Positions 51,925 through 61,427 of a stretch of 64,000 nt of DNA are shown one piece after another. The notes beneath the pieces were generated by a model. It did not search any database. It was not told the DNA's origin and saw only the letters and a list, made by a program, of their open reading frames with translations. The stretch's first letter is position 1. Each line of letters opens with the position of its first letter. Both the position numbers and the translations under genes were made by a program. The stretch is from Serratia sp. AKBS12 (GTDB taxonomy: Bacteria > Pseudomonadota > Gammaproteobacteria > Enterobacterales > Enterobacteriaceae): the NCBI RefSeq assembly GCF_024793895.1, contig NZ_JANUSB010000006.1:1-64000 (forward strand). Direction: 5' to 3'.

Positions 51925-52060
51925 TTATATACCCGTCATGCTTCACGCCGCCCGTTGATAGCACCGGCCACCCGGCCGCATAGCCTGACGGCGCCAGACT
52001 GGCGAGGCGCCGTTCAGATGCCGCTCTGAGGCAGCGTGAATAATGTGAGTATGAATACGC
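51925..52060. repeat. Palindromic intergenic element between grxC and secB
   Basis: Outer arms TTCACGCCGCC (51942-51952) and GGCAGCGTGAA (52030-52040) form an inverted repeat with one mismatch. Inner arms ACGGCGCC (51988-51995) and GGCGCCGT (52006-52013) are perfect and extended by CTGA/TCAG. The left end reads TATACCCGTCATGCTTCA, which resembles the dispersed intergenic repeats of Yersinia and Serratia. It is non-coding and lies within the gene cluster, so it may be transcribed and folded. Confidence 0.55.
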
Positions 52061-52076
52061 TATTACGGCCTGCCGT

Positions 52077-52325
52077 TTAGAGCAGCGGATCCAGGCCGCC
52101 ACGTGCATCGAGTGCATATAAATCATCACAGCCGCCAATATGCTGACCGTCGATGAAAACTTGAGGCACGGTAGTGCGCCCACTGCGCGCAATCATCTCT
52201 TCACGCTTTACGTTGTCGCCGTCGATGGCGATCTCGTTGAAAGCCGCACCCTTGCTGTTCAGCAGCGCCTTGGCGCGATGGCAAAACGGGCAAGTCGCCT
52301 TGGTGTAGATGTCGATGTTAGCCAT
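52077..52325 (-). CDS. grxC: Glutaredoxin 3
   Basis: Small glutathione-dependent thiol reductase. The 82-residue protein has the dithiol active site TCPFCHRAK, the cis-proline TVPQVFIDG and the glutathione-binding GGCDDLYALD. The active site reads CPFC where E. coli has CPYC. The start MANIDIY follows the E. coli N-terminus; an ATG three codons upstream is also in frame. It lies between yibN and secB. Confidence 0.96.
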   Translation of the reverse strand: MANIDIYTKATCPFCHRAKALLNSKGAAFNEIAIDGDNVKREEMIARSGRTTVPQVFIDGQHIGGCDDLYALDARGGLDPLL

Positions 52326-52352
52326 GGGAACCACCTCTACTACGTTAAAGAA

Positions 52353-52787
52353 TTATTTACCGCGTGCCAAAGGCAGATTTTCACCACTCCAACCGGCAAT
52401 ACCGTCTTTCAGAGTCGTAACGTTGTCAAACCCGGCTTTGCTCAGGTTTTCTGCCGGCTCACGCGACGTCGTACCGTTAGCGCACACCACAATTACCGGC
52501 TGCGCCTTGTGTTTTTCCAGCTCGCCCAGGCTGCCGCTCTTGATTTCGCTCGCCGTCAGGTTGATGGCATTGGCAATGTGACCCTTGCGGAAATCTTCAC
52601 GGCTGCGGGTATCGACAACCACCGCATCTTCTTTGTTAATCAGGCGGGTAGCCTCACCACGGGTGATCTCTTTAACCTTGGAAAAACGGCTTTTGAAGGT
52701 CATCACAATCACCGCGACCAGCAGGGCAACCCAGGCCAGGCTAAGTATGGGATGATTGCTAACGAATTGCATAATTTCTTGCAGCAT
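52353..52787 (-). CDS. yibN: Membrane-anchored rhodanese-like protein YibN
   Basis: A 144-residue protein with one N-terminal membrane helix (about residues 12-31, [18 protein letters not shown]) and a rhodanese fold ([22 protein letters not shown]). Unlike my recollection of E. coli YibN, the active-site loop here keeps a cysteine: [11 protein letters not shown] near residue 105. It could therefore be catalytically active in sulfur transfer. The start MLQEIMQF fits the E. coli N-terminus; an ATG four codons upstream exists. It heads the grxC-secB cluster. Confidence 0.92.
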   Translation of the reverse strand: MLQEIMQFVSNHPILSLAWVALLVAVIVMTFKSRFSKVKEITRGEATRLINKEDAVVVDTRSREDFRKGHIANAINLTASEIKSGSLGELEKHKAQPVIVVCANGTTSREPAENLSKAGFDNVTTLKDGIAGWSGENLPLARGK

Positions 52788-53013
52788 GGGGTGTAACAAC
52801 TCCCGTCAGTTAAGGGAAAATAAGTCAAGGCTCCAGAGTATACCTGCCGAATGCGGCAATTACAGCCAATTAGCGGCTGTGATTGCAGAAACTGCGGACT
52901 ACGATAAAAAATTGTCATGTCAGCGCAAAAAAGTTGCCGACAGTTCAACGCAACTTTGATCTCTCTGGGCTCTTTTTAACCCGCCGCGCGCTAGAATTCC
53001 CCGCTTTGCAGCG

Positions 53014-53050
53014 TGAATAGCCATCCCCCCCTCGGGCAGATGGCTATTCA
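53014..53050 (+). promoter_or_regulatory. Strong hairpin in the gpmM leader
   Basis: TGAATAGCCATC (53014-53025) pairs perfectly with GATGGCTATTCA (53039-53050), 20 bases before the gpmM ATG. No T-run follows. A -10-like TAGAAT lies at 52992-52997, so the stem should be at the 5' end of the mRNA. The ribosome site GAGG lies just after the stem. Confidence 0.6.
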
Positions 53051-53070
53051 TACTTTATGAGGTTAATACC

Positions 53071-54615
53071 ATGTCGAGCAATAAAAAGCCTATGGTGCTG
53101 GTGATTCTGGACGGCTATGGCCACCGGGAAGAACAGCAGGACAACGCAATTCTCAACGCCTGCACGCCAGTAATGGATCGCCTGTGGCAGCAGCAGCCGC
53201 ACACGTTGATTGCCGCATCAGGCCTGGACGTCGGCCTGCCGGACGGACAGATGGGCAACTCCGAAGTCGGTCACGTCAATCTGGGCGCCGGGCGCATCGT
53301 CTATCAGGATTTGACTCGCCTGGATAAAGACATTCAAGAAGGTGGCTTCTTTGCCAACCCGACGCTGACGACGGCGGTAGACAACGCCGTTCAGGCCGGT
53401 AAAGCGGTGCATATCATGGGCCTGCTGTCGCCGGGCGGTGTGCATAGCCATGAAGAGCACATCCTGGCGATGGTGAAACTGGCCGCACAACGCGGTGCCA
53501 AAGCGGTTTATCTGCACGCCTTTCTGGACGGTCGCGATACCCCACCGCGCAGCGCCGAATCCTCCCTGCAACGCTTCAGCGACGCGTTCGACGCGCTGGG
53601 GGCAGGGCGCATTGCGTCGATCGTCGGCCGTTACTTCGCCATGGACCGTGACAACCGCTGGGATCGCGTGCAATTGGCCTATGACCTGCTGACTCAGGCA
53701 AAGGGCGAGTTTCATGCCGACAGCGCCGTCGCCGGGCTGCAAGCCGCCTACGCTCGCGGTGAAAACGACGAGTTCGTCAAACCCACGGTGATTCGCGCAG
53801 CCGGTGAAGCCAGCGCGGAAATGCAGGATGGCGACGCGTTGATCTTCATGAACTTCCGCGCCGACCGCGCACGCCAGATCGCTCGCGCCTTCGTCAACGC
53901 CGATTTCAACGGTTTCCCTCGCGCTAAAACCGTGAAACTCGCGGATTTCGTGATGCTGACCGAATACGCCGCCGACATCCACACCGCCTGTGCCTATCCG
54001 CCGGCGTCGCTGGTGAATACCTTTGGCGAATGGCTGATGAAGCACGACAAAACCCAGTTGCGCATCTCCGAAACCGAAAAATACGCCCACGTCACGTTCT
54101 TCTATAACGGCGGCGTGGAACCACCGTTCACCGGTGAAGATCGGGTACTGATCGATTCGCCGCAGGTCGCCACCTACGATCTGCAACCGGAAATGAGTTC
54201 GGCCGAATTGACCGACAAACTGTTGAGTGCCATCGCCAGTGGTAAATACGACGCCATCATCTGCAACTATCCAAACGGCGACATGGTCGGCCACACCGGC
54301 ATCTATGACGCCGCGATCGCGGCGGTTGAAACGCTGGACGCCTGTATGGCAAAAGTCGTCGAGGCGGTAAAAGCCGCTGACGGCCAACTGCTGATCACCG
54401 CCGATCATGGTAACGCCGAGCAAATGCGTGACCCGGCCACCGGTCAGGCGCACACCGCGCACACCAGCCTGCCAGTGCCGCTGATTTACGTCGGCAAACC
54501 GGCGACGGCGGTCAGTGGCGGCAAGCTTTCGGATATCGCGCCGACCATGCTGGCGCTGATGGGAATGGAAATCCCGCAAGAGATGACTGGTAAGCCGCTG
54601 TTCATCGTGGAATAA
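53071..54615 (+). CDS. gpmM: 2,3-Bisphosphoglycerate-independent phosphoglycerate mutase
   Basis: Manganese-dependent glycolytic mutase of the alkaline phosphatase superfamily. The 514-residue protein has the metal motif [11 protein letters not shown] at the N-terminus, the phosphorylated serine in [17 protein letters not shown] near residue 64 and the C-terminal metal motif [10 protein letters not shown] near residue 443. The length equals that of E. coli (also called gpmI). It is followed by envC and yibQ on the same strand with gaps under 10 bases, indicating an operon. Confidence 0.97.
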   Translation: MSSNKKPMVLVILDGYGHREEQQDNAILNACTPVMDRLWQQQPHTLIAASGLDVGLPDGQMGNSEVGHVNLGAGRIVYQDLTRLDKDIQEGGFFANPTLTTAVDNAVQAGKAVHIMGLLSPGGVHSHEEHILAMVKLAAQRGAKAVYLHAFLDGRDTPPRSAESSLQRFSDAFDALGAGRIASIVGRYFAMDRDNRWDRVQLAYDLLTQAKGEFHADSAVAGLQAAYARGENDEFVKPTVIRAAGEASAEMQDGDALIFMNFRADRARQIARAFVNADFNGFPRAKTVKLADFVMLTEYAADIHTACAYPPASLVNTFGEWLMKHDKTQLRISETEKYAHVTFFYNGGVEPPFTGEDRVLIDSPQVATYDLQPEMSSAELTDKLLSAIASGKYDAIICNYPNGDMVGHTGIYDAAIAAVETLDACMAKVVEAVKAADGQLLITADHGNAEQMRDPATGQAHTAHTSLPVPLIYVGKPATAVSGGKLSDIAPTMLALMGMEIPQEMTGKPLFIVE

Positions 54616-54624
54616 TCCCTCTCC

Positions 54625-55959
54625 ATGAGGGAAAAGGCGTATTTTGCACTATCAAGGGTAACCCGAAGCGCAAACGCAGGCAGCCAACCGCTGCCGCTTC
54701 GCAGTGCGCCAAGGAAGTTGACCACACTGTGCGCCAGCGTATTTTGCGCTGGCGTATTGCTGTTGCCGCTATCCGGCCATACCGCCAACGACAGCAAAAC
54801 CGAGCTGAAAGACATTCAGCAAAGCATTGCTGAAAAAGAAAAAGCGGTTAAGCAACAGCAACAACAGCGCAACACGTTGCAGGATCAACTCAAGTCGCAA
54901 GAAAAAACCATCGCGCAGGCCAGTCGTTCGTTGCGTGAAACCCAGAGCTCGTTAAACGCTCTGGGCAAGGATATTTCCGGCTTGAATGCCTCGATCGCCA
55001 AATTGCAGAAACAACAGACCACGCAACAAGACATACTGGCCAAACAGCTGGATGCCGCCTTCCGCCAAGGGCAGCACAGTGCGGTACAGCTGATCCTCAG
55101 CGGTGAAGAAAGCCAGCGCAGCGAGCGCATTCTGGCTTATTTTGGCTATCTGAACGAAGCACGACAAAAAACCATCGAACAGCTGAAGCAAACGCGCATC
55201 GAGCTGGCCGCGCAAAAAACCACGCTGATCGCCAAGCAGCAACAGCAAAAGACCTTGTTAAGCGCTCAACAGACGCAGCAGCAAAAGCTGGAACAGGCGC
55301 GTAGCGCACGCAAGAAAACCCTGACCGCACTTGAAGCGTCGCTGGATAAAGATCGGCAACGACTGAGCGAACTACGCCAGAACGAAAGCCGTTTGCGTGA
55401 CAAAATCGCCCGCGCCGAACGTGAAGCCCGCGCCCGTGCCGAACGCGAAGCGCGCGAAGCCGCCCGGGTGCGTGAGCAGGTACGCAAGAAAGAGCAACAG
55501 GCGAAGAAAACCGGCTCCAGCTACAAACCAAGCGAAAGCGAACGCTCGCTGATGGCCCGCACCGGCGGCCTTGGCCGGCCGAATGGTCAAGACTACTGGC
55601 CGGTTCGCGGTAGCACCCTGCACCGCTTTGGCGAAACGCAGCAGGGTGAGTTACGCTGGAAAGGCATGGTGATTTCTGCGCCTGAAGGCAGCGAAGTCAA
55701 AGCCATCGCCGATGGTCGCGTGCTGATGGCCGACTGGCTGCAAGGCTACGGCCTGGTGGTGGTGGTCGAGCACGGCAAGGGTGACATGAGCCTGTACGGC
55801 TACAACCAGAGTGCGCTGGTCAACGTCGGTGCCCAGGTGCGTGCCGGCCAGCCAATCGCCTTGGTGGGTACCAGCGGGGGCCAGGGATCGCCTGCGCTCT
55901 ATTTCGAAATTCGCCGCCAGGGTCAGGCGGTTAACCCACTGCCGTGGTTGGGAAAATAA
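54625..55959 (+). CDS. envC: Murein hydrolase activator EnvC
   Basis: Periplasmic divisome protein that activates the amidases AmiA and AmiB at the septum. It has a signal peptide (CASVFCAGVLLLPLSGHTA), a long coiled coil (about residues 55-290) rich in Gln, Arg and Glu, and a C-terminal LytM domain (from about residue 325, ending NPLPWLGK). The LytM domain lacks catalytic zinc ligands in this family. The first ATG gives 444 residues and an unusually long region before the signal core, with no clear ribosome site, so the true start may be downstream at a non-ATG codon. Confidence 0.93.
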   Translation: MREKAYFALSRVTRSANAGSQPLPLRSAPRKLTTLCASVFCAGVLLLPLSGHTANDSKTELKDIQQSIAEKEKAVKQQQQQRNTLQDQLKSQEKTIAQASRSLRETQSSLNALGKDISGLNASIAKLQKQQTTQQDILAKQLDAAFRQGQHSAVQLILSGEESQRSERILAYFGYLNEARQKTIEQLKQTRIELAAQKTTLIAKQQQQKTLLSAQQTQQQKLEQARSARKKTLTALEASLDKDRQRLSELRQNESRLRDKIARAEREARARAEREAREAARVREQVRKKEQQAKKTGSSYKPSESERSLMARTGGLGRPNGQDYWPVRGSTLHRFGETQQGELRWKGMVISAPEGSEVKAIADGRVLMADWLQGYGLVVVVEHGKGDMSLYGYNQSALVNVGAQVRAGQPIALVGTSGGQGSPALYFEIRRQGQAVNPLPWLGK

Positions 55960-55962
55960 GAT

Positions 55963-56913
55963 TTGCATTACATCAAAACGCGAAGCGCCATACTGATTGG
56001 CGCCCTGCTGCTGGCCAGTGCTGCACAGGCAGGTAAACTGTCGATTGTGATTGATGATGTGGGCTACCGCCCACATGAAGAAAACGCCGTGCTGCAGATG
56101 CCGCTGGCCATTTCGGTGGCGGTGCTGCCCAATGCGCCACACGCGCATTTAATGGCGACCCGCGCCCATAGCCAGGGCCGGGAAGTGCTGATTCATATGC
56201 CGATGGCGCCGCTTAGCAAGCAGCCATTGGAACGCGACACGCTGCAACCCTCGATGAGCAGCGACGAGGTGCAGCGCATCATTCGCAATGCGGTCAATAA
56301 CGTGCCATATGCGGTTGGCATGAACAACCACATGGGCAGCGCCATGACCTCCAGCCTGCCGGCGATGCAAAAAGTGATGCAGGCGTTGGAAAGCTATAAC
56401 CTCTATTTTCTCGACAGCATGACCATCGGCAACAGCCAGGCGACCCGCGCGGCCGCCGGTACCGGCGTGAAGGTTATCAAGCGTCGGGTATTTCTTGACG
56501 ACACCGCGAGCGAGGCCGACATTCGCCATCAGTTCAACCGCGCGGTAGAGCTTGCGCGGCGCAACGGTTCGGCCATCGCCATCGGTCACCCACGCCCGGC
56601 GACCGTCAAGGTACTCCGGCAGATGTTGGCCAACCTGCCGTCCGATATCGTGCTGGTGCGGCCAAGCTCGCTGCTCAATGCGCCACAGTCAGGCGGTAGC
56701 GGTTATCTGCCGCCGGCCAAGCCACAGCATCCGCAGTCGAAGAACCCGTTCAAGGGCGGTATCAAACAGTGCAAGGTGAAGCTGCCGCAGGAAAAAGCCA
56801 ACGCCGGCACCGCGTTGAACGTGATTGGCGAAAGCCTGGCGCAATCACCGGCTGTAACGTTCATCAAAAATCAGTGGCAGCGCTGGGTGGCAACGCCGGA
56901 GCGGAAATCATAG
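55963..56913 (+). CDS. yibQ: Divergent polysaccharide deacetylase family protein YibQ
   Basis: A 316-residue exported protein with a signal peptide of about 23 residues (LLLASAAQA before GKLS) and a divergent polysaccharide deacetylase (DUF610) fold: LSIVIDDVGYRP, VLIHMPMAPL, GMNNHMGSAMT, IAIGHPRPATV. The substrate is not known. It begins with TTG three bases after the envC stop, so it is probably coupled to it. A role in envelope maintenance is suggested by the envC neighbour only. Confidence 0.9.
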   Translation: MHYIKTRSAILIGALLLASAAQAGKLSIVIDDVGYRPHEENAVLQMPLAISVAVLPNAPHAHLMATRAHSQGREVLIHMPMAPLSKQPLERDTLQPSMSSDEVQRIIRNAVNNVPYAVGMNNHMGSAMTSSLPAMQKVMQALESYNLYFLDSMTIGNSQATRAAAGTGVKVIKRRVFLDDTASEADIRHQFNRAVELARRNGSAIAIGHPRPATVKVLRQMLANLPSDIVLVRPSSLLNAPQSGGSGYLPPAKPQHPQSKNPFKGGIKQCKVKLPQEKANAGTALNVIGESLAQSPAVTFIKNQWQRWVATPERKS

Positions 56914-56951
56914 GGTCCGGCGTGCCGGACCCTGATGACAAATCGCCGGGA

Positions 56952-57977
56952 TTAATCCCAGCTTAACACCACTTTCCCGGACTGGCCGGAGCGCATGGCG
57001 TCGAAGCCCTGCTGGAACTCGTCAATCGAGAAGCGGTGGGTGATGATTGGCGTCAGATCCAGTCCGGACTGGATCAGCGCCGCCATCTTGTACCAGGTTT
57101 CAAACATTTCACGACCGTAGATCCCTTTGATAAACAGCCCCTTGAATATCACCTGATTCCAGTCTATCGACATGTCGGACGGCGGTATGCCGAGCATGGC
57201 GATACGCCCGCCGTGGTTCATGGCATTGAGCAGCGTACGGAACGCCGGTGGCGCACCGGACATTTCCAGCCCTACGTCAAAACCTTCGGTCATACCCAGC
57301 TCGGCCATCACGTCGCTGAGATTTTCCTTGCTGACATTGACCGCGCGGGTGACGCCCATTTTGCGCGCCAGATCCAGCCGGTATTCATTGACGTCGGTAA
57401 TCACCACATGACGTGCGCCCACATGCTTGCAAACCGCAGCCGCCATGATGCCGATCGGGCCAGCGCCGGACACCAGCACGTCTTCGCCGACCAGGTCAAA
57501 CGACAGCGCGGTATGCACGGCGTTGCCGAACGGGTCGAAAATCGCCGCCAGTTCGTCAGGAATATTATCCGGGATTTTGAAGGCGTTGAAGGCCGGAATC
57601 ACCAGATATTCGGCAAAGGAACCAGGACGGTTAACGCCGACGCCAATGGTGTTGCGGCACAGATGGGTGCGACCGCCGCGGCAGTTGCGGCAATGCCCGC
57701 AGGTAATATGGCCTTCGCCGGAAACCCGATCGCCGATAGTGAAGCCTTTGACCTCCTGGCCAATCGCCACCACTTCACCGACATACTCATGGCCAACCAC
57801 CATCGGTACCGGGATGGTCTTCTGGGACCACTCATCCCAGTTATAAATATGCACATCGGTGCCGCAGATCGCGGTTTTACGAATTTTAATCATGACATCG
57901 TTGTGGCCCAGCTCCGGCTGCGGCACGTCGGTCATCCAAATTCCTGCTTCCGCTTTCAGTTTTGACAATGCTTTCAT
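56952..57977 (-). CDS. tdh: L-threonine 3-dehydrogenase
   Basis: Zinc enzyme oxidising threonine to 2-amino-3-ketobutyrate, the first step of threonine breakdown with Kbl. The 341-residue protein has the catalytic zinc Cys in [11 protein letters not shown] near residue 38, GHEYVGEV near residue 63 and the structural zinc cluster [15 protein letters not shown] near residues 93-107. The nucleotide fold [13 protein letters not shown] follows. It is the second gene of kbl-tdh, nine bases after the kbl stop. Confidence 0.97.
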   Translation of the reverse strand: MKALSKLKAEAGIWMTDVPQPELGHNDVMIKIRKTAICGTDVHIYNWDEWSQKTIPVPMVVGHEYVGEVVAIGQEVKGFTIGDRVSGEGHITCGHCRNCRGGRTHLCRNTIGVGVNRPGSFAEYLVIPAFNAFKIPDNIPDELAAIFDPFGNAVHTALSFDLVGEDVLVSGAGPIGIMAAAVCKHVGARHVVITDVNEYRLDLARKMGVTRAVNVSKENLSDVMAELGMTEGFDVGLEMSGAPPAFRTLLNAMNHGGRIAMLGIPPSDMSIDWNQVIFKGLFIKGIYGREMFETWYKMAALIQSGLDLTPIITHRFSIDEFQQGFDAMRSGQSGKVVLSWD

Positions 57978-57986
57978 GGGTTTACC

Positions 57987-59183
57987 TTATGCAATAACGC
58001 CAAGATCTTTACCGATACGAGTAAACGCCTCAACGGCGCGCTCAATTTGTTCCGGCGAGTGGTCGGCAGACATTTGGGTGCGGATACGCGCCTGGCCTTT
58101 CGGCACCACCGGATAGAAGAAACCTGTTACGTAAATGCCTTCCTTGAGCAACGCATTGGCGAATTCCTGCGCCAGTTTCGCTTCCCCCAGCATCACCGGG
58201 ATAATGGCGTGATCGGCCCCGGCCAGCTCAAAGCCGGCAGCGGTCATTTTTTCACGGAACAGACGGGCGTTGGACCACAAGCGATCGCGCAGCGCATCAC
58301 CCTGCTCCAGCAGTTCCAGCACCTTGATCGAGGCCGCCACGATCGCCGGTGCCAGTGAATTGGAGAACAGATACGGGCGCGAGCGCTGACGCAGCCATTC
58401 CACCACTTCCTTCCTGGCGGCGGTGTAACCACCGGAAGCCCCGCCCAGCGCCTTACCCAGCGTACCGGTGATAATGTCGACACGGCCCATCACGTCACAA
58501 TATTCATGCGTACCGCGCCCGTGTGCGCCAACGAACCCCACGGCGTGCGAATCGTCGACCATCACCAGTGCCTGATATTCATCGGCCAGGTCGCATACGC
58601 CTTTCAGGTTGGCGATCACTCCATCCATCGAAAATACGCCATCGGTAGCAATCAGAATATGTCGTGCACCATCGGCCCTGGCCTGTTTCAACTGCGCTGC
58701 CAGCTCGCCCATATGGTTGTTGGCGTAACGGTAGCGTTTAGCCTTGCACAGGCGCACACCGTCGATGATCGACGCGTGGTTCAACGCATCGGAAATGATG
58801 GCGTCTTCCGGGCCGAGCAGCGTTTCGAACAGGCCGCCGTTGGCGTCAAAGCAGGAAGAGTAGAGGATGGCGTCTTCCATGCCGAGGAAGTCAGCCAGCT
58901 TTTGCTCCAGCTGTTTGTGGCTGTCCTGGGTGCCGCAAATAAAACGCACCGATGCCATACCAAAACCGTGGCTGTCCATGCCCGCTTTCGCGGCCTCAAT
59001 CATCGCCGGGTGATTCGCCAGGCCAAGATAGTTATTGGCGCAAAAATTGATGACGTGGCTCCCGTCCGCCACGGCGATATCGGCCTGTTGCGCAGACGTA
59101 ATAATGCGTTCTTCTTTGAACAACCCTTCAGCGCGGGTAGTGGCAAGCTGTTGTTCCAACTGCTGATAAAAAGACGCGGACAT
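57987..59183 (-). CDS. kbl: 2-Amino-3-ketobutyrate coenzyme A ligase
   Basis: PLP enzyme that cleaves 2-amino-3-ketobutyrate with CoA to glycine and acetyl-CoA. The 398-residue product has [13 protein letters not shown] near residue 46, [19 protein letters not shown] near residue 207 and the PLP lysine in [14 protein letters not shown] near residue 244. The length equals that of E. coli. It heads the kbl-tdh operon and is divergent from hldD. Confidence 0.97.
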   Translation of the reverse strand: MSASFYQQLEQQLATTRAEGLFKEERIITSAQQADIAVADGSHVINFCANNYLGLANHPAMIEAAKAGMDSHGFGMASVRFICGTQDSHKQLEQKLADFLGMEDAILYSSCFDANGGLFETLLGPEDAIISDALNHASIIDGVRLCKAKRYRYANNHMGELAAQLKQARADGARHILIATDGVFSMDGVIANLKGVCDLADEYQALVMVDDSHAVGFVGAHGRGTHEYCDVMGRVDIITGTLGKALGGASGGYTAARKEVVEWLRQRSRPYLFSNSLAPAIVAASIKVLELLEQGDALRDRLWSNARLFREKMTAAGFELAGADHAIIPVMLGEAKLAQEFANALLKEGIYVTGFFYPVVPKGQARIRTQMSADHSPEQIERAVEAFTRIGKDLGVIA

Positions 59184-59340
59184 TCGGTTATCTCCAGGAT
59201 GGGCTTATTTCCGGCATATTTTACTGATTTGTTGCCTAACTGACGACAATAGGCAGGAGAGAATATGAAAATTGCAGCAGATATCACGGCGATGTAGCGT
59301 CACGCCCGGCTCGGCAAGAGAATAAGAGCCCATCCGATGT

Positions 59341-59368
59341 TTGCCGCGGCACGAAATGCTATTATAGC
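59341..59368 (+). promoter_or_regulatory. Possible hldD promoter
   Basis: -35 TTGCCG (59341-59346), 16-base spacer, -10 TATAGC (59363-59368), about 55 bases before hldD. Sequence match only. I do not see a good sigma-32 site, although hldD of E. coli has one. Confidence 0.4.
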
Positions 59369-59424
59369 CAACATATAGCGTGGGGCATTGTGCACCACCA
59401 GGCAGAATGACAGGGGTAAGCCCA

Positions 59425-60357
59425 ATGATTATCGTCACTGGCGGCGCCGGCATGATCGGCAGCAATATCATTAAAGCATTGAATGATAACGGATATCGCG
59501 ACATTCTTGTGGTAGACAACCTGAAAGATGGCACCAAGTTCGTCAATCTGGTCGATTTGGATATCGCCGACTATATCGATAAGGAAGATTTTATCGCCAG
59601 TATCATGGCCGGCGACGATCTCGGCAACATCGACGCGGTATTCCATGAAGGTGCCTGCTCCGCCACCACCGAGTGGGACGGCAAGTACATGATGGATAAC
59701 AACTATCAGTACTCCAAAGATCTACTGCACTATTGCCTGGATCGCGAGATCCCGTTCCTGTACGCCTCATCCGCCGCCACCTACGGCGGCCGCAGCGAAA
59801 ACTTCATCGAAGAGCGTCAATACGAACAACCGCTGAACGTTTACGGTTACTCCAAATTCCTGTTTGACCAGTATGTGCGTGAAATCCTGCCGCAGGCGGA
59901 TTCGCAAATCTGCGGTTTCCGTTACTTTAACGTCTACGGCCCACGTGAAGGGCACAAAGGCAGCATGGCCAGCGTGGCGTTCCATCTGAACGGCCAGATC
60001 TCCCGCGGTGAAAACCCGAAACTGTTCTCCGGCAGTGAAAACTTCAAGCGCGACTTCATTTATGTTGGCGACGTGGCGGCAGTCAACCTGTGGTTCTGGA
60101 AGAGCGGCGTGTCAGGCATCTTCAACTGCGGTACCGGCCGTGCGGAAACCTTCCAGGCGGTAGCCGATGCGGTGGTGGAATACCATCAGCAAGGCGCAGT
60201 GGAATACATCGAATTCCCTGAAAAACTGAAAGGCCGTTACCAGGCTTATACCCAGGCCGATCTGACCAAGCTGCGCGAAGCAGGTTATGATGCGCCATTC
60301 AAAACCGTCGCCGAAGGCGTCAAAGAGTACATGGCCTGGTTAAACCGTACCGCTTAA
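59425..60357 (+). CDS. hldD: ADP-L-glycero-D-manno-heptose 6-epimerase
   Basis: Last step in making the heptose donor for the lipopolysaccharide inner core. The 310-residue short-chain dehydrogenase-like protein has the NADP fold [12 protein letters not shown] at the N-terminus, [10 protein letters not shown] with the catalytic Ser, and YGYSKFLFD with the Tyr-Lys pair. The length equals that of E. coli. MIIVTGG is the conserved start; the frame is open 15 codons upstream. It heads the hldD-waaF-waaC operon (formerly rfaD). Confidence 0.97.
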   Translation: MIIVTGGAGMIGSNIIKALNDNGYRDILVVDNLKDGTKFVNLVDLDIADYIDKEDFIASIMAGDDLGNIDAVFHEGACSATTEWDGKYMMDNNYQYSKDLLHYCLDREIPFLYASSAATYGGRSENFIEERQYEQPLNVYGYSKFLFDQYVREILPQADSQICGFRYFNVYGPREGHKGSMASVAFHLNGQISRGENPKLFSGSENFKRDFIYVGDVAAVNLWFWKSGVSGIFNCGTGRAETFQAVADAVVEYHQQGAVEYIEFPEKLKGRYQAYTQADLTKLREAGYDAPFKTVAEGVKEYMAWLNRTA

Positions 60358-60378
60358 GCTGAAGGAAATCTGCACGGT

Positions 60379-61425
60379 ATGAAAATACTGGTTATCGGCC
60401 CTTCCTGGGTTGGCGATATGATGATGTCGCAAAGTCTCTACCGCACCCTGAAGGCCGAGTACCCGTCAGCAGAGATCGATGTGATGGCGCCAGCCTGGTG
60501 CCGTCCATTGCTGGCGCGCATGCCTGAGGTCAACCAGGCGCTGTCGATGCCGCTTGGCCACGGGGCGCTGGCGATCGGCGAACGGCGGCGTCTCGGCCGC
60601 GAGCTACGCGCCAATGGCTACGATCGCGCCTATGTGCTGCCGAACTCGTTCAAATCGGCCCTGGTACCGTTTTTCGCCAACGTGCCGCAGCGTACCGGTT
60701 GGCGCGGCGAAATGCGTTATGGTCTGCTGAACGATATCCGCGTGCTGGATAAAACCGCCTTCCCGTTAATGGTGCAACGCTATGTTGCGCTGGCCTATGA
60801 CAAACAGCAGATTCGGCGCGCGGAAGATCTGCCGCAGCCATTGCTGTGGCCGCAATTGCAGGTCAGCGACGAAGAGATCGCCGAAACCGCCTCAGCCTTC
60901 AACCTTACTGACCAGCGGCCGACCATCGGCTTTTGCCCTGGCGCCGAATTCGGCCCCGCCAAACGCTGGCCGCACTATCACTATGCGCAGCTGGCGCAGA
61001 AGCTGATCGATCAGGGTTATCAAATCGCCCTGTTCGGTTCCGCCAAAGACCATGAAGCCGGTGAACAAATCCGTGCGGCACTGGTCGAAGAAGCGCGTGA
61101 TTACTGCGTCAATCTGGCCGGTGAAACCCAGTTGGAACAGGCGGTGATTCTGATTGCCTCTTGTCGGGCGGTGGTCAGCAACGATTCCGGATTGATGCAC
61201 GTTGCGGCGGCGTTGAACAAACCTCTGATAGCCTTGTACGGCCCAAGCAGCCCCGACTTTACCCCGCCGCTATCGGACAAGGCTCGAGTCATCCGCCTTA
61301 TCAGCGGTTATCACAAAGTACGCAAAGGCGATGCCGACCAGGGTTATCATCAAAGCCTGATCGACATCCAGCCACAGCAGGTGTTGGACGCGCTGACGCC
61401 GTTGCTTGCCGCCAGCGAGGAGTAA
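60379..61425 (+). CDS. waaF: ADP-heptose:LPS heptosyltransferase II
   Basis: GT9-family enzyme that adds the second heptose to the lipopolysaccharide inner core at the inner face of the membrane. The 348-residue length equals that of E. coli WaaF. It has IGPSWVGDMMMSQSLYRTLK at the N-terminus, GFCPGAEFGPAKRWPHYHYA near residue 185 and the donor-binding VSNDSGLMHVAAAL near residue 262. It starts 21 bases after hldD and is followed by waaC two bases later. Confidence 0.97.
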   Translation: MKILVIGPSWVGDMMMSQSLYRTLKAEYPSAEIDVMAPAWCRPLLARMPEVNQALSMPLGHGALAIGERRRLGRELRANGYDRAYVLPNSFKSALVPFFANVPQRTGWRGEMRYGLLNDIRVLDKTAFPLMVQRYVALAYDKQQIRRAEDLPQPLLWPQLQVSDEEIAETASAFNLTDQRPTIGFCPGAEFGPAKRWPHYHYAQLAQKLIDQGYQIALFGSAKDHEAGEQIRAALVEEARDYCVNLAGETQLEQAVILIASCRAVVSNDSGLMHVAAALNKPLIALYGPSSPDFTPPLSDKARVIRLISGYHKVRKGDADQGYHQSLIDIQPQQVLDALTPLLAASEE

Positions 61426-61427
61426 TC

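Noticed and set aside
53218-54579. Minus-strand open frame of 453 codons opposite gpmM
   Set aside because: It is a shadow of a fully conserved phosphoglycerate mutase gene.
61161-61427. Upstream extension of the waaC reading frame
   Set aside because: It lies inside waaF in another frame; the ATG at 61428 has GAGGAG before it and gives the family length.
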